Assembly (NCBI RefSeq): GCF_001273755.1
Contig: NZ_LGYA01000001.1
Location: 1,505,927 to 1,569,926 of the forward strand
DNA from: Peribacillus butanolivorans
GTDB lineage: Bacteria; Bacillota; Bacilli; Bacillales; DSM-1321
Length of the DNA stretch: 64,000 bases
Direction of reading: 5' to 3'
The translations under genes and the position numbers were made by a program. The notes beneath the pieces are model-generated. The model was not told the DNA's origin, ran no database searches, and saw only the letters and a program-made list of their open reading frames with translations. Shown in pieces: positions 42,915 through 51,283 of this stretch (within the stretch, counting starts at the first letter, position 1; every line of letters begins with the position of its first letter).

Positions 42915-43100
42915 TCACTTTCTATTTTTCATTTTTTAGTATAATTCTAGCTTTCGTTTAAGTTAGTTTTTTAAATTTATAAAACCGATAAATTTACTAG
43001 CAATTGATTAATTGTTATTATAAATTCAATTCTTTATATAAATCAAATGAATAATTGTAATATAAAATATGAAAAAAATTAATAGTTGGAGTGACTATAA
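42915..43100. promoter_or_regulatory. Divergent control region of the ATC operon
   Basis: A 186-bp AT-rich spacer lies between the operon start and the LysR gene. It contains partial symmetric stretches (ATAATTCTAGCTTTCG; TTTATAAAACCGATAAA) that could be LysR sites. The shape (regulator divergent from its operon) is the usual LysR arrangement. Confidence 0.45.
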
Positions 43101-43967
43101 ATGACACTGATCAAATATGAGATCTTTAGAACCGTTGTAGAAACAGGAAGTCTATCGAAAGCAGCGGAAGTAGTTGGATTAACTCAATCAGCTGTAAGTC
43201 ATGCAATAGCAAGTCTTGAGTCCGACTTCGGTTTTTCGTTGATTACTCGGGGACGTTTAGGTATTCATTTAACCAGCAATGGAGAAAAAATGCTGCTTTA
43301 TATGCGAGAAATATTAAAATGTAATGAGCTGATGATGCAGGAAGTATCTAAAATTAATGGACTAGAAACAGGTATCGTACGAATCGGTACACTTCCAAGT
43401 GTGTCTATTCAATGGTTGCCTATGATTATTAAGCAATTTAATATAGATTTCCCGTACATAGAAATAAAACTATTTGAAGGAGATTACGATGAAATTGATC
43501 AATGGATCTCGGATGGAACCATTGATTTTGGTTTTATGTCCTTGCCAGTTTCAAAGGCATATGAAGTGATTCCGTTAAAAAATGATAGACTTTTGTGTAT
43601 TTTACCGGATACGCACCCTTTAAATCAGCAAGATATCATTTACTTAGATCAACTCAAAGATGAATCTTTTATCATGCCTAAATCAAGCATCGATAAGGAT
43701 GTTCGAAGAATTTTGAAAGAACACAAAATCAAACCAAAAATCAAATATGAAATCGCTGAAGATCAGGCGATCATTTCCATGTTGCAAAATGGTCTTGGAA
43801 TCAGTATCCTCCCTGAAATGATACTGTATCGTATCCACGAGAGTATTCGAATAATCCCTTTGGAAGGTAATTATTATCGCACCATTGGAATTGCAGCCAC
43901 TTCCTTACGTTATATGTCACCAGGATCGAAAAAAATAATTGAGTTTATTCAGGAATGGTTAAAATGA
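43101..43967 (+). CDS. LysR-family regulator of the ATC operon
   Basis: ATG 43101 has TTGGAGTGAC upstream. The 288-residue protein shows the LysR helix-turn-helix (MTLIKYEIFRTVVETGSLSK, AAEVVGLTQSAVSHAIASLE) and a ligand-binding domain including DFGFMSLPVSKAYEVIPLKN and GLGISILPE. It most likely senses the operon substrate and activates the three minus-strand genes across the divergent region. Sequence outside the HTH differs from the other LysR protein in the window (31475), so the two are not recent copies. Confidence 0.87.
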   Translation: MTLIKYEIFRTVVETGSLSKAAEVVGLTQSAVSHAIASLESDFGFSLITRGRLGIHLTSNGEKMLLYMREILKCNELMMQEVSKINGLETGIVRIGTLPSVSIQWLPMIIKQFNIDFPYIEIKLFEGDYDEIDQWISDGTIDFGFMSLPVSKAYEVIPLKNDRLLCILPDTHPLNQQDIIYLDQLKDESFIMPKSSIDKDVRRILKEHKIKPKIKYEIAEDQAIISMLQNGLGISILPEMILYRIHESIRIIPLEGNYYRTIGIAATSLRYMSPGSKKIIEFIQEWLK

Positions 43968-44352
43968 AACAGCTCTTAAGCACATAAAACAAACTATTTG
44001 TCGTTGTCACACTTGTATTAATTGTATATTTTCACCAAATGAACAGAAAAGGTTTGCGGAAGCCCTTAATGCTGTTGAATATTTAGCATCTTATATCAAC
44101 TAAGGATCATGATATTTTCATGATTCTTTTTTATTAATTAAAAGTTAATGGATGGTAAAAAAATTGTTTAATTGGATGGTGATAAAAATATTAAATCATT
44201 TATTATTATAGAGTCGATTCTAATCTACCAATCACATAAATGGCTAAATAATGATTATTTATTGGTTAAGTGAGTGAATTGTTTCACAATTATCTCTTTA
44301 TCATGGGATTTTTCATATAGGAAAATTTCAAATCTTTTTATAGTTTATTTTA
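43968..44352. other. Intergenic with gene tail and terminator
   Basis: A frame reading FSPNEQKRFAEALNAVEYLA then SYIN-stop (to 44102) is a C-terminal relic of a lost gene. It is followed by a terminator at 44104-44133. The rest is AT-rich without genes. Confidence 0.4.
44104..44133 (+). terminator. Rho-independent terminator
   Basis: AGGATCATGA pairs with TCATGATTCT around TATTT and is followed by a T-run. Confidence 0.75.
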
Positions 44353-44353
44353 G

Positions 44354-44419
44354 TAGATGAGTAAAAAACTAATTAGTAGATGAGTAAAAAACTAAATAGA
44401 TGAGTAAAAAAACTAAATC
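44354..44419 (+). repeat. Three direct repeats of about 21 bp
   Basis: TAGATGAGTAAAAAACTAAA occurs three times in succession (44354, 44376, 44397) with single-base differences, immediately upstream of the truncated hisC ribosome binding site. It may be slippage expansion of a leader or operator. Confidence 0.8.
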
Positions 44420-44437
44420 GATTTGAAGGAGTAGGCA

Positions 44438-44839
44438 ATGTACAACACCAACCGGATAAGGTCTCGTAAAGCACTGGATAAACTTAAGCCGCATACACCA
44501 GGTAAACCATTATGGGAAGTTAAAAAAGAAATAGGGCAGAAAAGGGTTATTAAATTAGCTTCTAATGAGAATCCTATTGGACCATCACCGAAGGCAATCG
44601 AAGCTATAACAAAAAGCTTATCCAATCTAAATCGATATCCTGATGCTCATGCAGCTAAGTTGAAAAAGACTACCCGCTTATCCTTATCTACTCAGCAATT
44701 AATCATAACAAATGGGGCAGATGAATTGATCACCCTTATTTCCACTAATTCCCATAGACTTTTGCGGACTTCGGTCTATATGACGGGCTACTCGAAGCAC
44801 CTCCCTACTCCGCAAGCAGCGACCCACACAGCCCACTGA
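44438..44839 (+). pseudogene. hisC: 5' fragment of histidinol-phosphate aminotransferase
   Basis: GAAGGAGTAGGCA precedes ATG 44438. Residues 1-100 follow HisC: LKPHTPGKPLWEVKKEIG, KLASNENPIGPSPKAIEAIT, NLNRYPDAHAAKLK and TNGADELITLIS. A complete HisC has about 350-360 residues and a PLP Lys near 220. Here the frame ends in about 30 unrelated residues encoded by a GC-rich stretch (44755-44838), clearly foreign. The product cannot bind PLP and the gene is dead; other his genes are absent. Confidence 0.85.
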
Positions 44840-44897
44840 CAAGGTACGTATGTTATATACTAGCTTTTGACTTTAGTAGTGTGGAGGTAGTGGATAG

Positions 44898-45104
44898 ATG
44901 ACTGAATTGGTAACTAAAACAGGGAATAATGAGACTGTGGCATATGTGGTAGATCGGTTTATTCTGGCAAATTTAGAATATAATCAAATGCTTGAACTTT
45001 CACATTCAATGAAGTCTTCATTTGAAGTAGATTCAGAACAAGAAGCAGAAGAGCTGGTTAAGAATTATTTACTATCACTTGGACATGTTTTAACGGTAGA
45101 TTAA
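44898..45104 (+). CDS. Small acidic hypothetical protein (68 aa)
   Basis: GTGGAGGTAGTGG precedes ATG 44898. The peptide is acidic, with VAYVVDRFILANLEYNQMLE and SEQEAEELVKNYLLSLGHVL. It is probably a helical bundle. No family is recognised. The 3' flank (to about 45220) contains protein-like remnants and then a terminator at 45219. Confidence 0.55.
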   Translation: MTELVTKTGNNETVAYVVDRFILANLEYNQMLELSHSMKSSFEVDSEQEAEELVKNYLLSLGHVLTVD

Positions 45105-45218
45105 ATTATCTACCAGAAAAACAGGTTGCAGCCAGTTAAGAAGTTGAAATGCATGTTGCAACTAGTGAAGAAGTACAAGTAAAGAAAAAAGTTGGTGGAA
45201 CAAAATATTTTCAAAATG

Positions 45219-45247
45219 AGAAGGGAAAAACAATCCTTCTTTTTTTA
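45219..45247 (+). terminator. Rho-independent terminator
   Basis: AGAAGG pairs with CCTTCT over an A-rich loop and is followed by a T-run. Confidence 0.75.
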
Positions 45248-45354
45248 ATTGAATTTTTGAATATTAAAATTCAATTTATTCCTCCTAGTGTATCTATAAA
45301 ATAAAGTTTAATCAAAAACGTTCAACAAACTCATATTCTACGGCACAAAAAAAG

Positions 45355-45400
45355 AAACCATTTTGAAAAAAGGTTGATCAAAATGGATTCCTCTCTTTTT
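45355..45400 (+). terminator. Hairpin terminator
   Basis: AACCATTTTGA pairs with TCAAAATGGAT and a T-rich tail follows. No gene precedes it closely. Confidence 0.55.
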
Positions 45401-45418
45401 GAATGAATATTCCGTTTT

Positions 45419-45545
45419 ATAAAAAAGTTTGATTAAAAATCACTTAGAATTCTTTAAAAGCATCAAAACGTGGCAACTTTTTTGTACACATTGCGACTTT
45501 ATTCAAAACATCGCATCTTTTTTATCAACATCGTAACCCTATACA
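45419..45545 (+). repeat. Transposon-end-like repeat array, copy 1
   Basis: A 38-bp block (45419-45456) identical to 46125-46162 is followed by four loosely repeated units about 20 bases apart (GGCAACTTTTTT, TGCGACTTTATT, CGCATCTTTTTT, CGTAACCCTATA). Such arrays of degenerate 20-bp sites are typical of transposase-binding ends of Tn7/Tn552/Mu-like elements. No transposase gene is in the window. Confidence 0.5.
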
Positions 45546-45701
45546 TTCAACTCAACTAGTAGAAGAGATTTATTATCATAAGACCAAAAGATACTTTTAA
45601 AACGATGCTTTACCCTGTAGCCTATCGGTTCGATCTTAACCATCCTTCATTTTAGCCTTTACGAATCAATCCCAGGTCCTTTTTTTCATTCAGTTAGTAA
45701 A

Positions 45702-46079
45702 TTAATCAAAAAAGATTAAATGCATATCATTGTCAGTCCTTGATTTCGCAAAAAATTCCGCTTCATTTCCTCCATCAACAAAGTTACCAATACCCCAGAA
45801 ATACCCACATTTGCCTCGTTCTATATATCTTGTTCCTACATAATCATTATAACTATCAGGATCGTACTCCCATAATTCAATTTTTAACTTACCAGCTGGA
45901 CCCACGTAAGGATCCCGACAAATCTTATAATCTCCACCAGTAGAGGCATACACATCACTTTCAGCACCATTAGAATAAAGAGTTTCTTCTCCTAAGTAAT
46001 CCCAGCCGCTTGCAAATGTAGAAGAAGGGAACAACAACGCAGCTACCAAAGCCACGACACTCATATTAAACTTTTTCAT
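45702..46079 (-). CDS. Secreted hypothetical protein (125 aa)
   Basis: ATG 46079 is placed properly after GAGAGGAGGA (the ATG two codons earlier touches the site). Residues 1-24 are a signal peptide (MKKFNMSVVALVAALLFPSS, cut after TFASG). The mature part of about 100 residues has two Cys that could pair (YKICRDPY and RGKCGYFWG) and is rich in Gly, Asp and aromatic residues (LKIELWEYDPDSYNDYVGTR), suggesting a small beta protein, possibly an extracellular antimicrobial or binding protein. No family is recognised. It lies between the two transposon-end-like repeats. Confidence 0.7.
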   Translation of the reverse strand: MKKFNMSVVALVAALLFPSSTFASGWDYLGEETLYSNGAESDVYASTGGDYKICRDPYVGPAGKLKIELWEYDPDSYNDYVGTRYIERGKCGYFWGIGNFVDGGNEAEFFAKSRTDNDMHLIFFD

Positions 46080-46124
46080 GCTCATTCCTCCTCTCCCGTT
46101 TTGACTTGAAAAATATTATTCTAC

Positions 46125-46222
46125 ATAAAAAAGTTTGATTAAAAATCACTTAGAATTCTTTATTCGAAAAGGAATGAAACGGTGCAACTTTTTTACAAAC
46201 GGTACGACTTTGTTTCAAATCT
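46125..46222 (+). repeat. Transposon-end-like repeat array, copy 2
   Basis: Second copy of the 38-bp block, followed by GGTGCAACTTTTTT and GTACGACTTTGTT units with the same 20-base spacing. It has the same orientation as copy 1, so the pair forms direct repeats 706 bp apart around the secreted-protein gene. Confidence 0.5.
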
Positions 46223-46290
46223 ACAGAATATATTAAAGAAGTAAACAAAAAAGAGAAAGAAGGAACCGGGAATTTCCAAGGAAGGTTGTG

Positions 46291-46710
46291 GTGAACATCA
46301 AGGTTAGGAATTTTTATTATCTGATTGCAGGCGTCCTTGCGATGCTGTTTGCCGTCACGCACGCATGGAACGGGCAATCCGCTGTGCTACAGACGCTTAA
46401 CATTGAGGCGATATCCGTGGGTACCCAGACAGTATTCACGTATGTCTGGCACATCATCACGGCGGAAAATCTGGTCTTCGGCATCGCTTTCATTTTCATG
46501 TCATTCCAAACCGAGCAATCAAAGATCCGGTTTGCCGCATGGTTGATCGCGGCGATCCTGATCGTCCGACTGATGGTTATTCTTAGTGTAACGGCATTGC
46601 TTGACGTATCCGGGCTTACGGATACGCTTATAGATTCGATTGCCATCGTAATCTATGTCGCCCTCATCATACTGGGCACAAGAAAGGGTCCCGCCAACGA
46701 TTTGACGTAA
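46291..46710 (+). CDS. Four-helix membrane protein, GC-rich
   Basis: GTG 46291 (or the GTG one codon earlier) follows CAAGGAAGG. The 139-residue protein has four membrane spans (FYYLIAGVLAMLFAVTHAWN, TYVWHIITAENLVFGIAFIF, FAAWLIAAILIVRLMVILSV, IDSIAIVIYVALIILGTRKG). Its GC content is plainly higher than all neighbouring genes and codon use favours G/C third bases, which implies transfer from another genus. The function is unknown; conserved His-Trp and Glu-Asn inside helices might bind a ligand or metal. Confidence 0.7.
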   Translation: MNIKVRNFYYLIAGVLAMLFAVTHAWNGQSAVLQTLNIEAISVGTQTVFTYVWHIITAENLVFGIAFIFMSFQTEQSKIRFAAWLIAAILIVRLMVILSVTALLDVSGLTDTLIDSIAIVIYVALIILGTRKGPANDLT

Positions 46711-47186
46711 AACCCACGCTAAGGAAGATCCTGTAACGTTTCTCTGTTTTAGATAGAGATTTTGAATAAGGGAAGAGTTTAAGGATTGAAAATCACTCAT
46801 TTTAACCATCATTTTCGAGTAATAGGAAAATTTCCTTAAATGAACGTTTTAGGAAAACCCTTATTTATCAAGGGGTTGATCCTTAGCGTAGAAAATGTGA
46901 TAAATGGTTGGAGCTACCCCTAAAGGTGCGTTAGCGCCATAAGAAGGCCGCCAATTGGCGGCCTTCTGAATTATATCTAGATGATACTGTCCAAAAGAAA
47001 ACTTTTGGATAGCGTCTTTGCTTTAATTTTTTTATCTGGCTTATTAAGCTAACGAGTGGCGTTGGTTCAAGAAGAAGACCCCGTCTTGGAAATCTTTTTA
47101 ATGTACGAAAATTTATATAATCATACATTCAAATTAGAGGAAAAAAATAACCTTGTTCAACCAAAGAGGTAGTTTAGTTATAAAGG
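46711..47186. other. Intergenic with terminator and CTAACG-type motifs
   Basis: No gene is seen. A perfect hairpin is at 46942-46967. Short GTGCGTTAGCGCC and CTAACGAGTGGCGTT motifs (46925, 47051) belong to a family of similar words at 3930, 47652, 47691 and 48526. Confidence 0.5.
46942..46967. terminator. Perfect GC-rich palindrome, terminator type
   Basis: AGAAGGCCGCC and GGCGGCCTTCT pair around AATT. The following bases are AT-rich without a long T-run. Confidence 0.6.
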
Positions 47187-47651
47187 TTGGAACTATTATG
47201 CAATGTAAACGTCTCTAAATATATATGGAGGTGGAGTAAGATCAGAAAAATTATAAATTTTACTTTTCTTTTTGTTTTTATGTTGCTATTGGTCGGTTGT
47301 ATGGGAGAAGATACAGAACAATTAACAAGAGTGGATGTTCAAAAAATCGATGCAGAAGGAAAGTACGAAGAAGCTTTAATGATAACAGATAACGAATCAA
47401 TAGAATTGTTAAGCGAGGCATTTAAACAAATCAAATGGGACAATAGAATGGTCAAAATGGCTAGAAAACCTGATTTAAATGCTACTCTATTTTACACTTT
47501 TGATGAAAATATGCCTGAAAGAATTGTTGAATATGAAATCTGGTTTAATGAAAACGGTACGGCGATAATTATTAGCAATAATGAAAACAAAAGTTATGGA
47601 GAGTTGGATAATGAGGGTGCAAAAACTCTAATAAATATACTCTTAAAGTAA
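47187..47651 (+). CDS. Lipoprotein with damaged start signal (up to 154 aa)
   Basis: The frame encodes a lipoprotein: basic residues then FTFLFVFMLLLVGCMGEDTE with lipobox Leu-Val-Gly-Cys. The natural start would be just after the GGAGGTGGAG site at about 47226-47235, but the codon there (47240-47242) is ATC where ATG is expected (AAGATCAGAAAAATT). Translation may use ATG 47187 far upstream, giving an odd 17-residue extension, or fail. The mature domain (YEEALMITDNESIELLSEAF ... MPERIVEYEIWFNENGTAII) resembles small Bacillus lipoproteins of unknown function. Confidence 0.6.
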   Translation: MELLCNVNVSKYIWRWSKIRKIINFTFLFVFMLLLVGCMGEDTEQLTRVDVQKIDAEGKYEEALMITDNESIELLSEAFKQIKWDNRMVKMARKPDLNATLFYTFDENMPERIVEYEIWFNENGTAIIISNNENKSYGELDNEGAKTLINILLK

Positions 47652-47806
47652 CGGGTTCGTTAGTGCCATTAAAAATGCTGTTTCTTCTTCACTAACGGGT
47701 GCTTTACTTCAATAAGGAGGGTTGCGAGGCAGCCTTTTTCTTATGGCACTAAAGGGGCAGTACAGCGAAATAAGACAAGTGGCATATTAATCATGAGGTG
47801 GACTTT

Positions 47807-48504
47807 ATGTGGTACAAAATTCTGTTTTTACTGGTCATGGTTAATTCTTTTTATAACGGTCAAAGTATGACAACAGTATTCGCAGAATCCAAAAAGGTTA
47901 TTTTAAAATCAAAAGAAGCCAATGTTATTTTATATGCTATTGACCTAGATAGAAAAAACGGCATGTACAGAGATTTCGAGATGAAGATTGAAGGGGGAAC
48001 AAGATATTTTCCTTATTGGGTGAATGAAACCAATCCTTCATATGTCCCAAGACTCCTATACAATGACTTAAATCAAGATAAGAAGAAGGATTTAACTATT
48101 GTATTAACAAAGGGTTATGGCACAGAGGCTTTAGATAGTGAAGTCCATGTACTAAATAAAACCCAAACCAATATAGGTGAGATTTATGAAGAGGTTCTAG
48201 TAGACAATCCCATAGCGATTATTTTGAAAGATGTTAAAACAAAACTGACACAACTGAAGCTGTAGTGTCAATTGGCGATAAGATAACGGTAATTAATATC
48301 GAAAAGTTTCAAATCCCCCCAGACCATTTGTTTAATGATGTTGCTTTTGGCAGTATCGTCAAATTTGATGTGGTTGATAATCATTTGGTGGCTTCTGTAG
48401 GTGGTCAAATTACTCCCGCCATGTTCATTGGTACGATTGAAATTTCTTATGAATTTAAAGATAAAATGTATCAAGCAAAGAAGATTGAGTTTAAATCAGA
48501 ATAA
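47807..48504 (+). pseudogene. Frameshifted secreted protein (about 230 aa)
   Basis: ATG 47807 follows AGGTGGACTTT. The first frame has a signal peptide (MWYKILFLLVMVNSFYNGQS, to about VFA) and LLYNDLNQDKKKDLTIVLTK, a calcium-loop-like DLNQDKKKD segment of FG-GAP/VCBS-type proteins. It stops at 48265. The second frame picks up from KTDTTEAVVSIGDKITVINI to 48504 (YEFKDKMYQAKKIEFKSE). A one-base insertion in the A/C-rich run near 48240-48250 explains the split. Confidence 0.7.
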
Positions 48505-48555
48505 ATAAGTTGATACGAAGTTTTTCAACTAACAAGTGCGTTAGCTTAAGATCGG

Positions 48556-48578
48556 AGCTGTCTTTAAGGCAGCTTTTT
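48556..48578 (+). terminator. Rho-independent terminator
   Basis: AGCTG pairs with CAGCT around a nine-base loop and is followed by TTTT. Confidence 0.6.
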
Positions 48579-48758
48579 CAATAATGGTAAGTCGAAACTC
48601 CGCCTTAGTGAAAGGATGTTTACATCAACAGAATATTAATCAGTAAAAAGGAAACCTTAATGTTAATAAATTGAAATTAATATTAGTATTATTATTTTGT
48701 TAAGACGTGGGTAATAAAATACAAGATTTTTATATTTACTAAGGAGGAAAGGAAAAGG

Positions 48759-50483
48759 ATGAAACAAACAATAGCAGATTTACTGATTGATTCTTTGCTG
48801 AACGCTGGAGTAAAACGGATTTACGGGATAGTGGGTGACTCACTTAACGCTGTTTTAGATTCCATTCGACGTTCGGGGAAGATTGATTGGATATCGGTGA
48901 GGCATGAGGAGGTTGCAGCCTTCGCTGCGGGTTCTGACGCATTATTAAGTAACAGTATCGCAGTTTGTGCAGGAAGCAGTGGCCCGGGGAATCTTCACCT
49001 AATCAATGGACTTTACGATTGTCATCGAAGTCGAATTCCAGTGTTGGCTATTGCGGCACATATACCAAGTAATGAAATTGGAGGAGACTATTTTCAACAA
49101 ACAAATCCTGAGCATTTATTCAAGGAGTGCAGTCATTTCTGTGAGGTTGTGACAAAACCTGAACAGATGCCCCGCATGGTTACGATGGCTCTACAACATT
49201 CCATTTCACGAAAAGGTGTCTCTGTCCTCGTTCTTCCTGGAGATGTTGCTTTACTCGCTGACAATGAAAGTGTTCCTGAACAGGTAATCCACATAACACA
49301 GCCGGTTGTTCGACCATCTGATGAAGAGTTAAAACGCCTGTCAGAATATCTCAATAGTGGTAAACGCATTACATTATTGTGCGGGGCAGGTTGTGAAGGA
49401 GCCCACGCTCAGTTGATGCAGCTTTGTGACAAACTTAAATCGCCAATGGTCATTGCACTTAGAGGGAAAGAACATCTGGAGTATGATAATCCATATTTGG
49501 TGGGACTAACGGGTCTTATTGGATATTCATCTGGATATCATGCCATGATGGATTGTGATGTATTATTAATGCTTGGTACCGACTTCCCATACAGGCAATT
49601 TTTACCTAAAAAATCTATTATTTTACAAGTTGATATTCGAGCGGAACATTTAGGCCGCCGAGCAGCATTAACCTTTGGACTTTGTGGAGACGTTAAATAT
49701 ACAGTTGAATCACTTCTTCCTCTTTTAAGTGAAACACATGACACTCATCATCTAGATAAATTTGTTTCAAATTATCGGGATGTTCGCAGGGGATTGGATA
49801 AGCTTGCAATAGGGAAGCCAGGAAGGATGCCGATTCATCCGCAATTTCTTACTAAAGTAATAAGCAATCTCGCCAGTGAGAGCACAGTGTTTACATGTGA
49901 TGTAGGTACACCAACTTTATGGGCTGCACGATACCTGGAAATGAACGGAAAAAGACGACTTCTGGGATCTTTCAATCACGGTACGATGGCAAATGCTTTG
50001 CCTCAGGCAATTGGAGCCCAGGCTGCGAGACCGGAAGTTCAAGTAGTTGCACTGTCTGGAGATGGAGGACTCTCAATGTTAATGGGAGATTTATTGACGC
50101 TTCGGCAGCATAAATTACCGGTAAAAGTAGTTGTATTTAACAACAATGCTCTAGGTTTCGTAGAACTCGAGATGAAGTCTTCAGGCTACCTAGAAACAGG
50201 GACAGGTCTTGAGAATCCAAACTTCGCTGATGTTGCCCAGGCGATGGGAATAGAAGGAATTCGTGTAGAAGACCCGGCAGATCTTGAGAATGCAGTGAAA
50301 CGAGCGTTTGCACATAACGGCCCAGTTGTACTTGACGTGGTAGTAAACCGCCAGGAGCTGTCACTTCCGCCTAGTATCAAATTAGAACAGGCACAAGGAT
50401 TCACTCTTTGGATGCTTAAAGCTGTGCTGAATGGCCAGGGTAATGATATTGTGGAGCTGGCTAAGACCAATCTCATCCGATAG
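48759..50483 (+). CDS. poxB: Pyruvate dehydrogenase (quinone) / pyruvate oxidase
   Basis: This 574-residue TPP enzyme closely follows E. coli PoxB: GIVGDSLNAVLDSIRRSGKI, RHEEVAAFAAG (catalytic Glu), SSGPGNLHLINGLYDCHRSR, ALRGKEHLEYDNPYLVGLTG for the FAD part, and the TPP motif SGDGGLSMLMGDLLTLRQHK (about 431-450). The end (LPPSIKLEQAQGFTLWMLKA...) matches the membrane-binding C-terminal helix region. It decarboxylates pyruvate to acetate and passes electrons to quinone. ATG 48759 has AAGGAGGAAAGG upstream. GC content is slightly above its neighbours. No regulator is adjacent. Confidence 0.93.
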   Translation: MKQTIADLLIDSLLNAGVKRIYGIVGDSLNAVLDSIRRSGKIDWISVRHEEVAAFAAGSDALLSNSIAVCAGSSGPGNLHLINGLYDCHRSRIPVLAIAAHIPSNEIGGDYFQQTNPEHLFKECSHFCEVVTKPEQMPRMVTMALQHSISRKGVSVLVLPGDVALLADNESVPEQVIHITQPVVRPSDEELKRLSEYLNSGKRITLLCGAGCEGAHAQLMQLCDKLKSPMVIALRGKEHLEYDNPYLVGLTGLIGYSSGYHAMMDCDVLLMLGTDFPYRQFLPKKSIILQVDIRAEHLGRRAALTFGLCGDVKYTVESLLPLLSETHDTHHLDKFVSNYRDVRRGLDKLAIGKPGRMPIHPQFLTKVISNLASESTVFTCDVGTPTLWAARYLEMNGKRRLLGSFNHGTMANALPQAIGAQAARPEVQVVALSGDGGLSMLMGDLLTLRQHKLPVKVVVFNNNALGFVELEMKSSGYLETGTGLENPNFADVAQAMGIEGIRVEDPADLENAVKRAFAHNGPVVLDVVVNRQELSLPPSIKLEQAQGFTLWMLKAVLNGQGNDIVELAKTNLIR

Positions 50484-51044
50484 TATGTAAGTAAGAGGCA
50501 AGTGTTAATAGAAAGCAAATAAGGTGAAGGTTAAAACATAAAAAAATGCAGGCAGGTTGAACATTAGCCTGCTCTGATACTGTAAAATAAAAGGGCTGTG
50601 TAAATCTGCATGAGCACAAATAGGGCCTCATATTCTTTTTTTCTATGTCTTCTTCAAAATAGAAATTATTTCTTTTGTGGGTTCTACGAGGGATGCCGAA
50701 ATAATAAACGAGTCGCTACTTTTGGAGGTAAAAGAACCACATGATCATTTTGCCTGATGCTGATTTAGACTAAACCGTTAATGCCTTCCTAGGTGCAGCG
50801 GTATGTATTTAGCTAGCTTCCAATTTTAAAACCTCTTTTTTGCTAGAGTGGCATAATATATATTCCTATAATATCTATTTCAAAGAAAAGCTCGATAGAA
50901 TATATGAATAATCTTTAATCCGTAAATATCTGTCCAACCCAATTTTTGTTTTTTTAAGACTTTCAAAAATTAAGGGTTAAAAATGAAGTATAGATAGACA
51001 AAGGGAAACGATCATACTGGGGGAGTTCAACAAGAAGATTGCAA
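50484..51044. other. Intergenic, no gene seen
   Basis: It contains a GCAGGC...GCCTGC hairpin (50549-50576) just after poxB without a T-run. Otherwise it is AT-rich and unremarkable. Confidence 0.45.
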
Positions 51045-51072
51045 AAAAGACCGCCTATACTGGCGATCTTTT
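51045..51072 (-). terminator. Terminator downstream of copD
   Basis: AAAAGACCGCC pairs with GGCGATCTTTT (a mismatch inside). Confidence 0.65.
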
Positions 51073-51076
51073 GAAT

Positions 51077-51283
51077 CTACGTATAAAAAAAATGCAGCAT
51101 TTTTTTCTCTCTTGTTTTGTTAGCAAATAGTTTTTCTATAAGAGTTGGCATAATCATACCATATACCCCATATCTTCCTGCATTCATAGCGGAACTAGGA
51201 ATATAGGGAAGTAAATACTTAGTAATTTTTATTGGAGTCCTAATATGAGAGATAAATAAACGCATAGCACTAATAGGATACAC
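51077..51283 (-). CDS. Small ORF overlapping the copD end, doubtful
   Basis: A 68-residue frame overlaps the last 55 bases of copD. The part after the overlap (YLLPYIPSSAMNAGRYGVYG, MIMPTLIEKLFANK) reads like real protein. There is no proper start inside the overlap, so it may be a fragment or a coupled small gene. Confidence 0.3.
   Translation of the reverse strand: MYPISAMRLFISHIRTPIKITKYLLPYIPSSAMNAGRYGVYGMIMPTLIEKLFANKTREKKMLHFFYT

Noticed and set aside
44354-44419. Three repeats resembling a CRISPR array
   Set aside because: The copies follow each other directly with a period of about 21 bp and no spacers, and no cas genes are present; it is a tandem repeat.
45419-46222. Complete insertion sequence around the secreted-protein gene
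   Set aside because: The flanking repeats are in direct, not inverted, orientation and no transposase is encoded between them.
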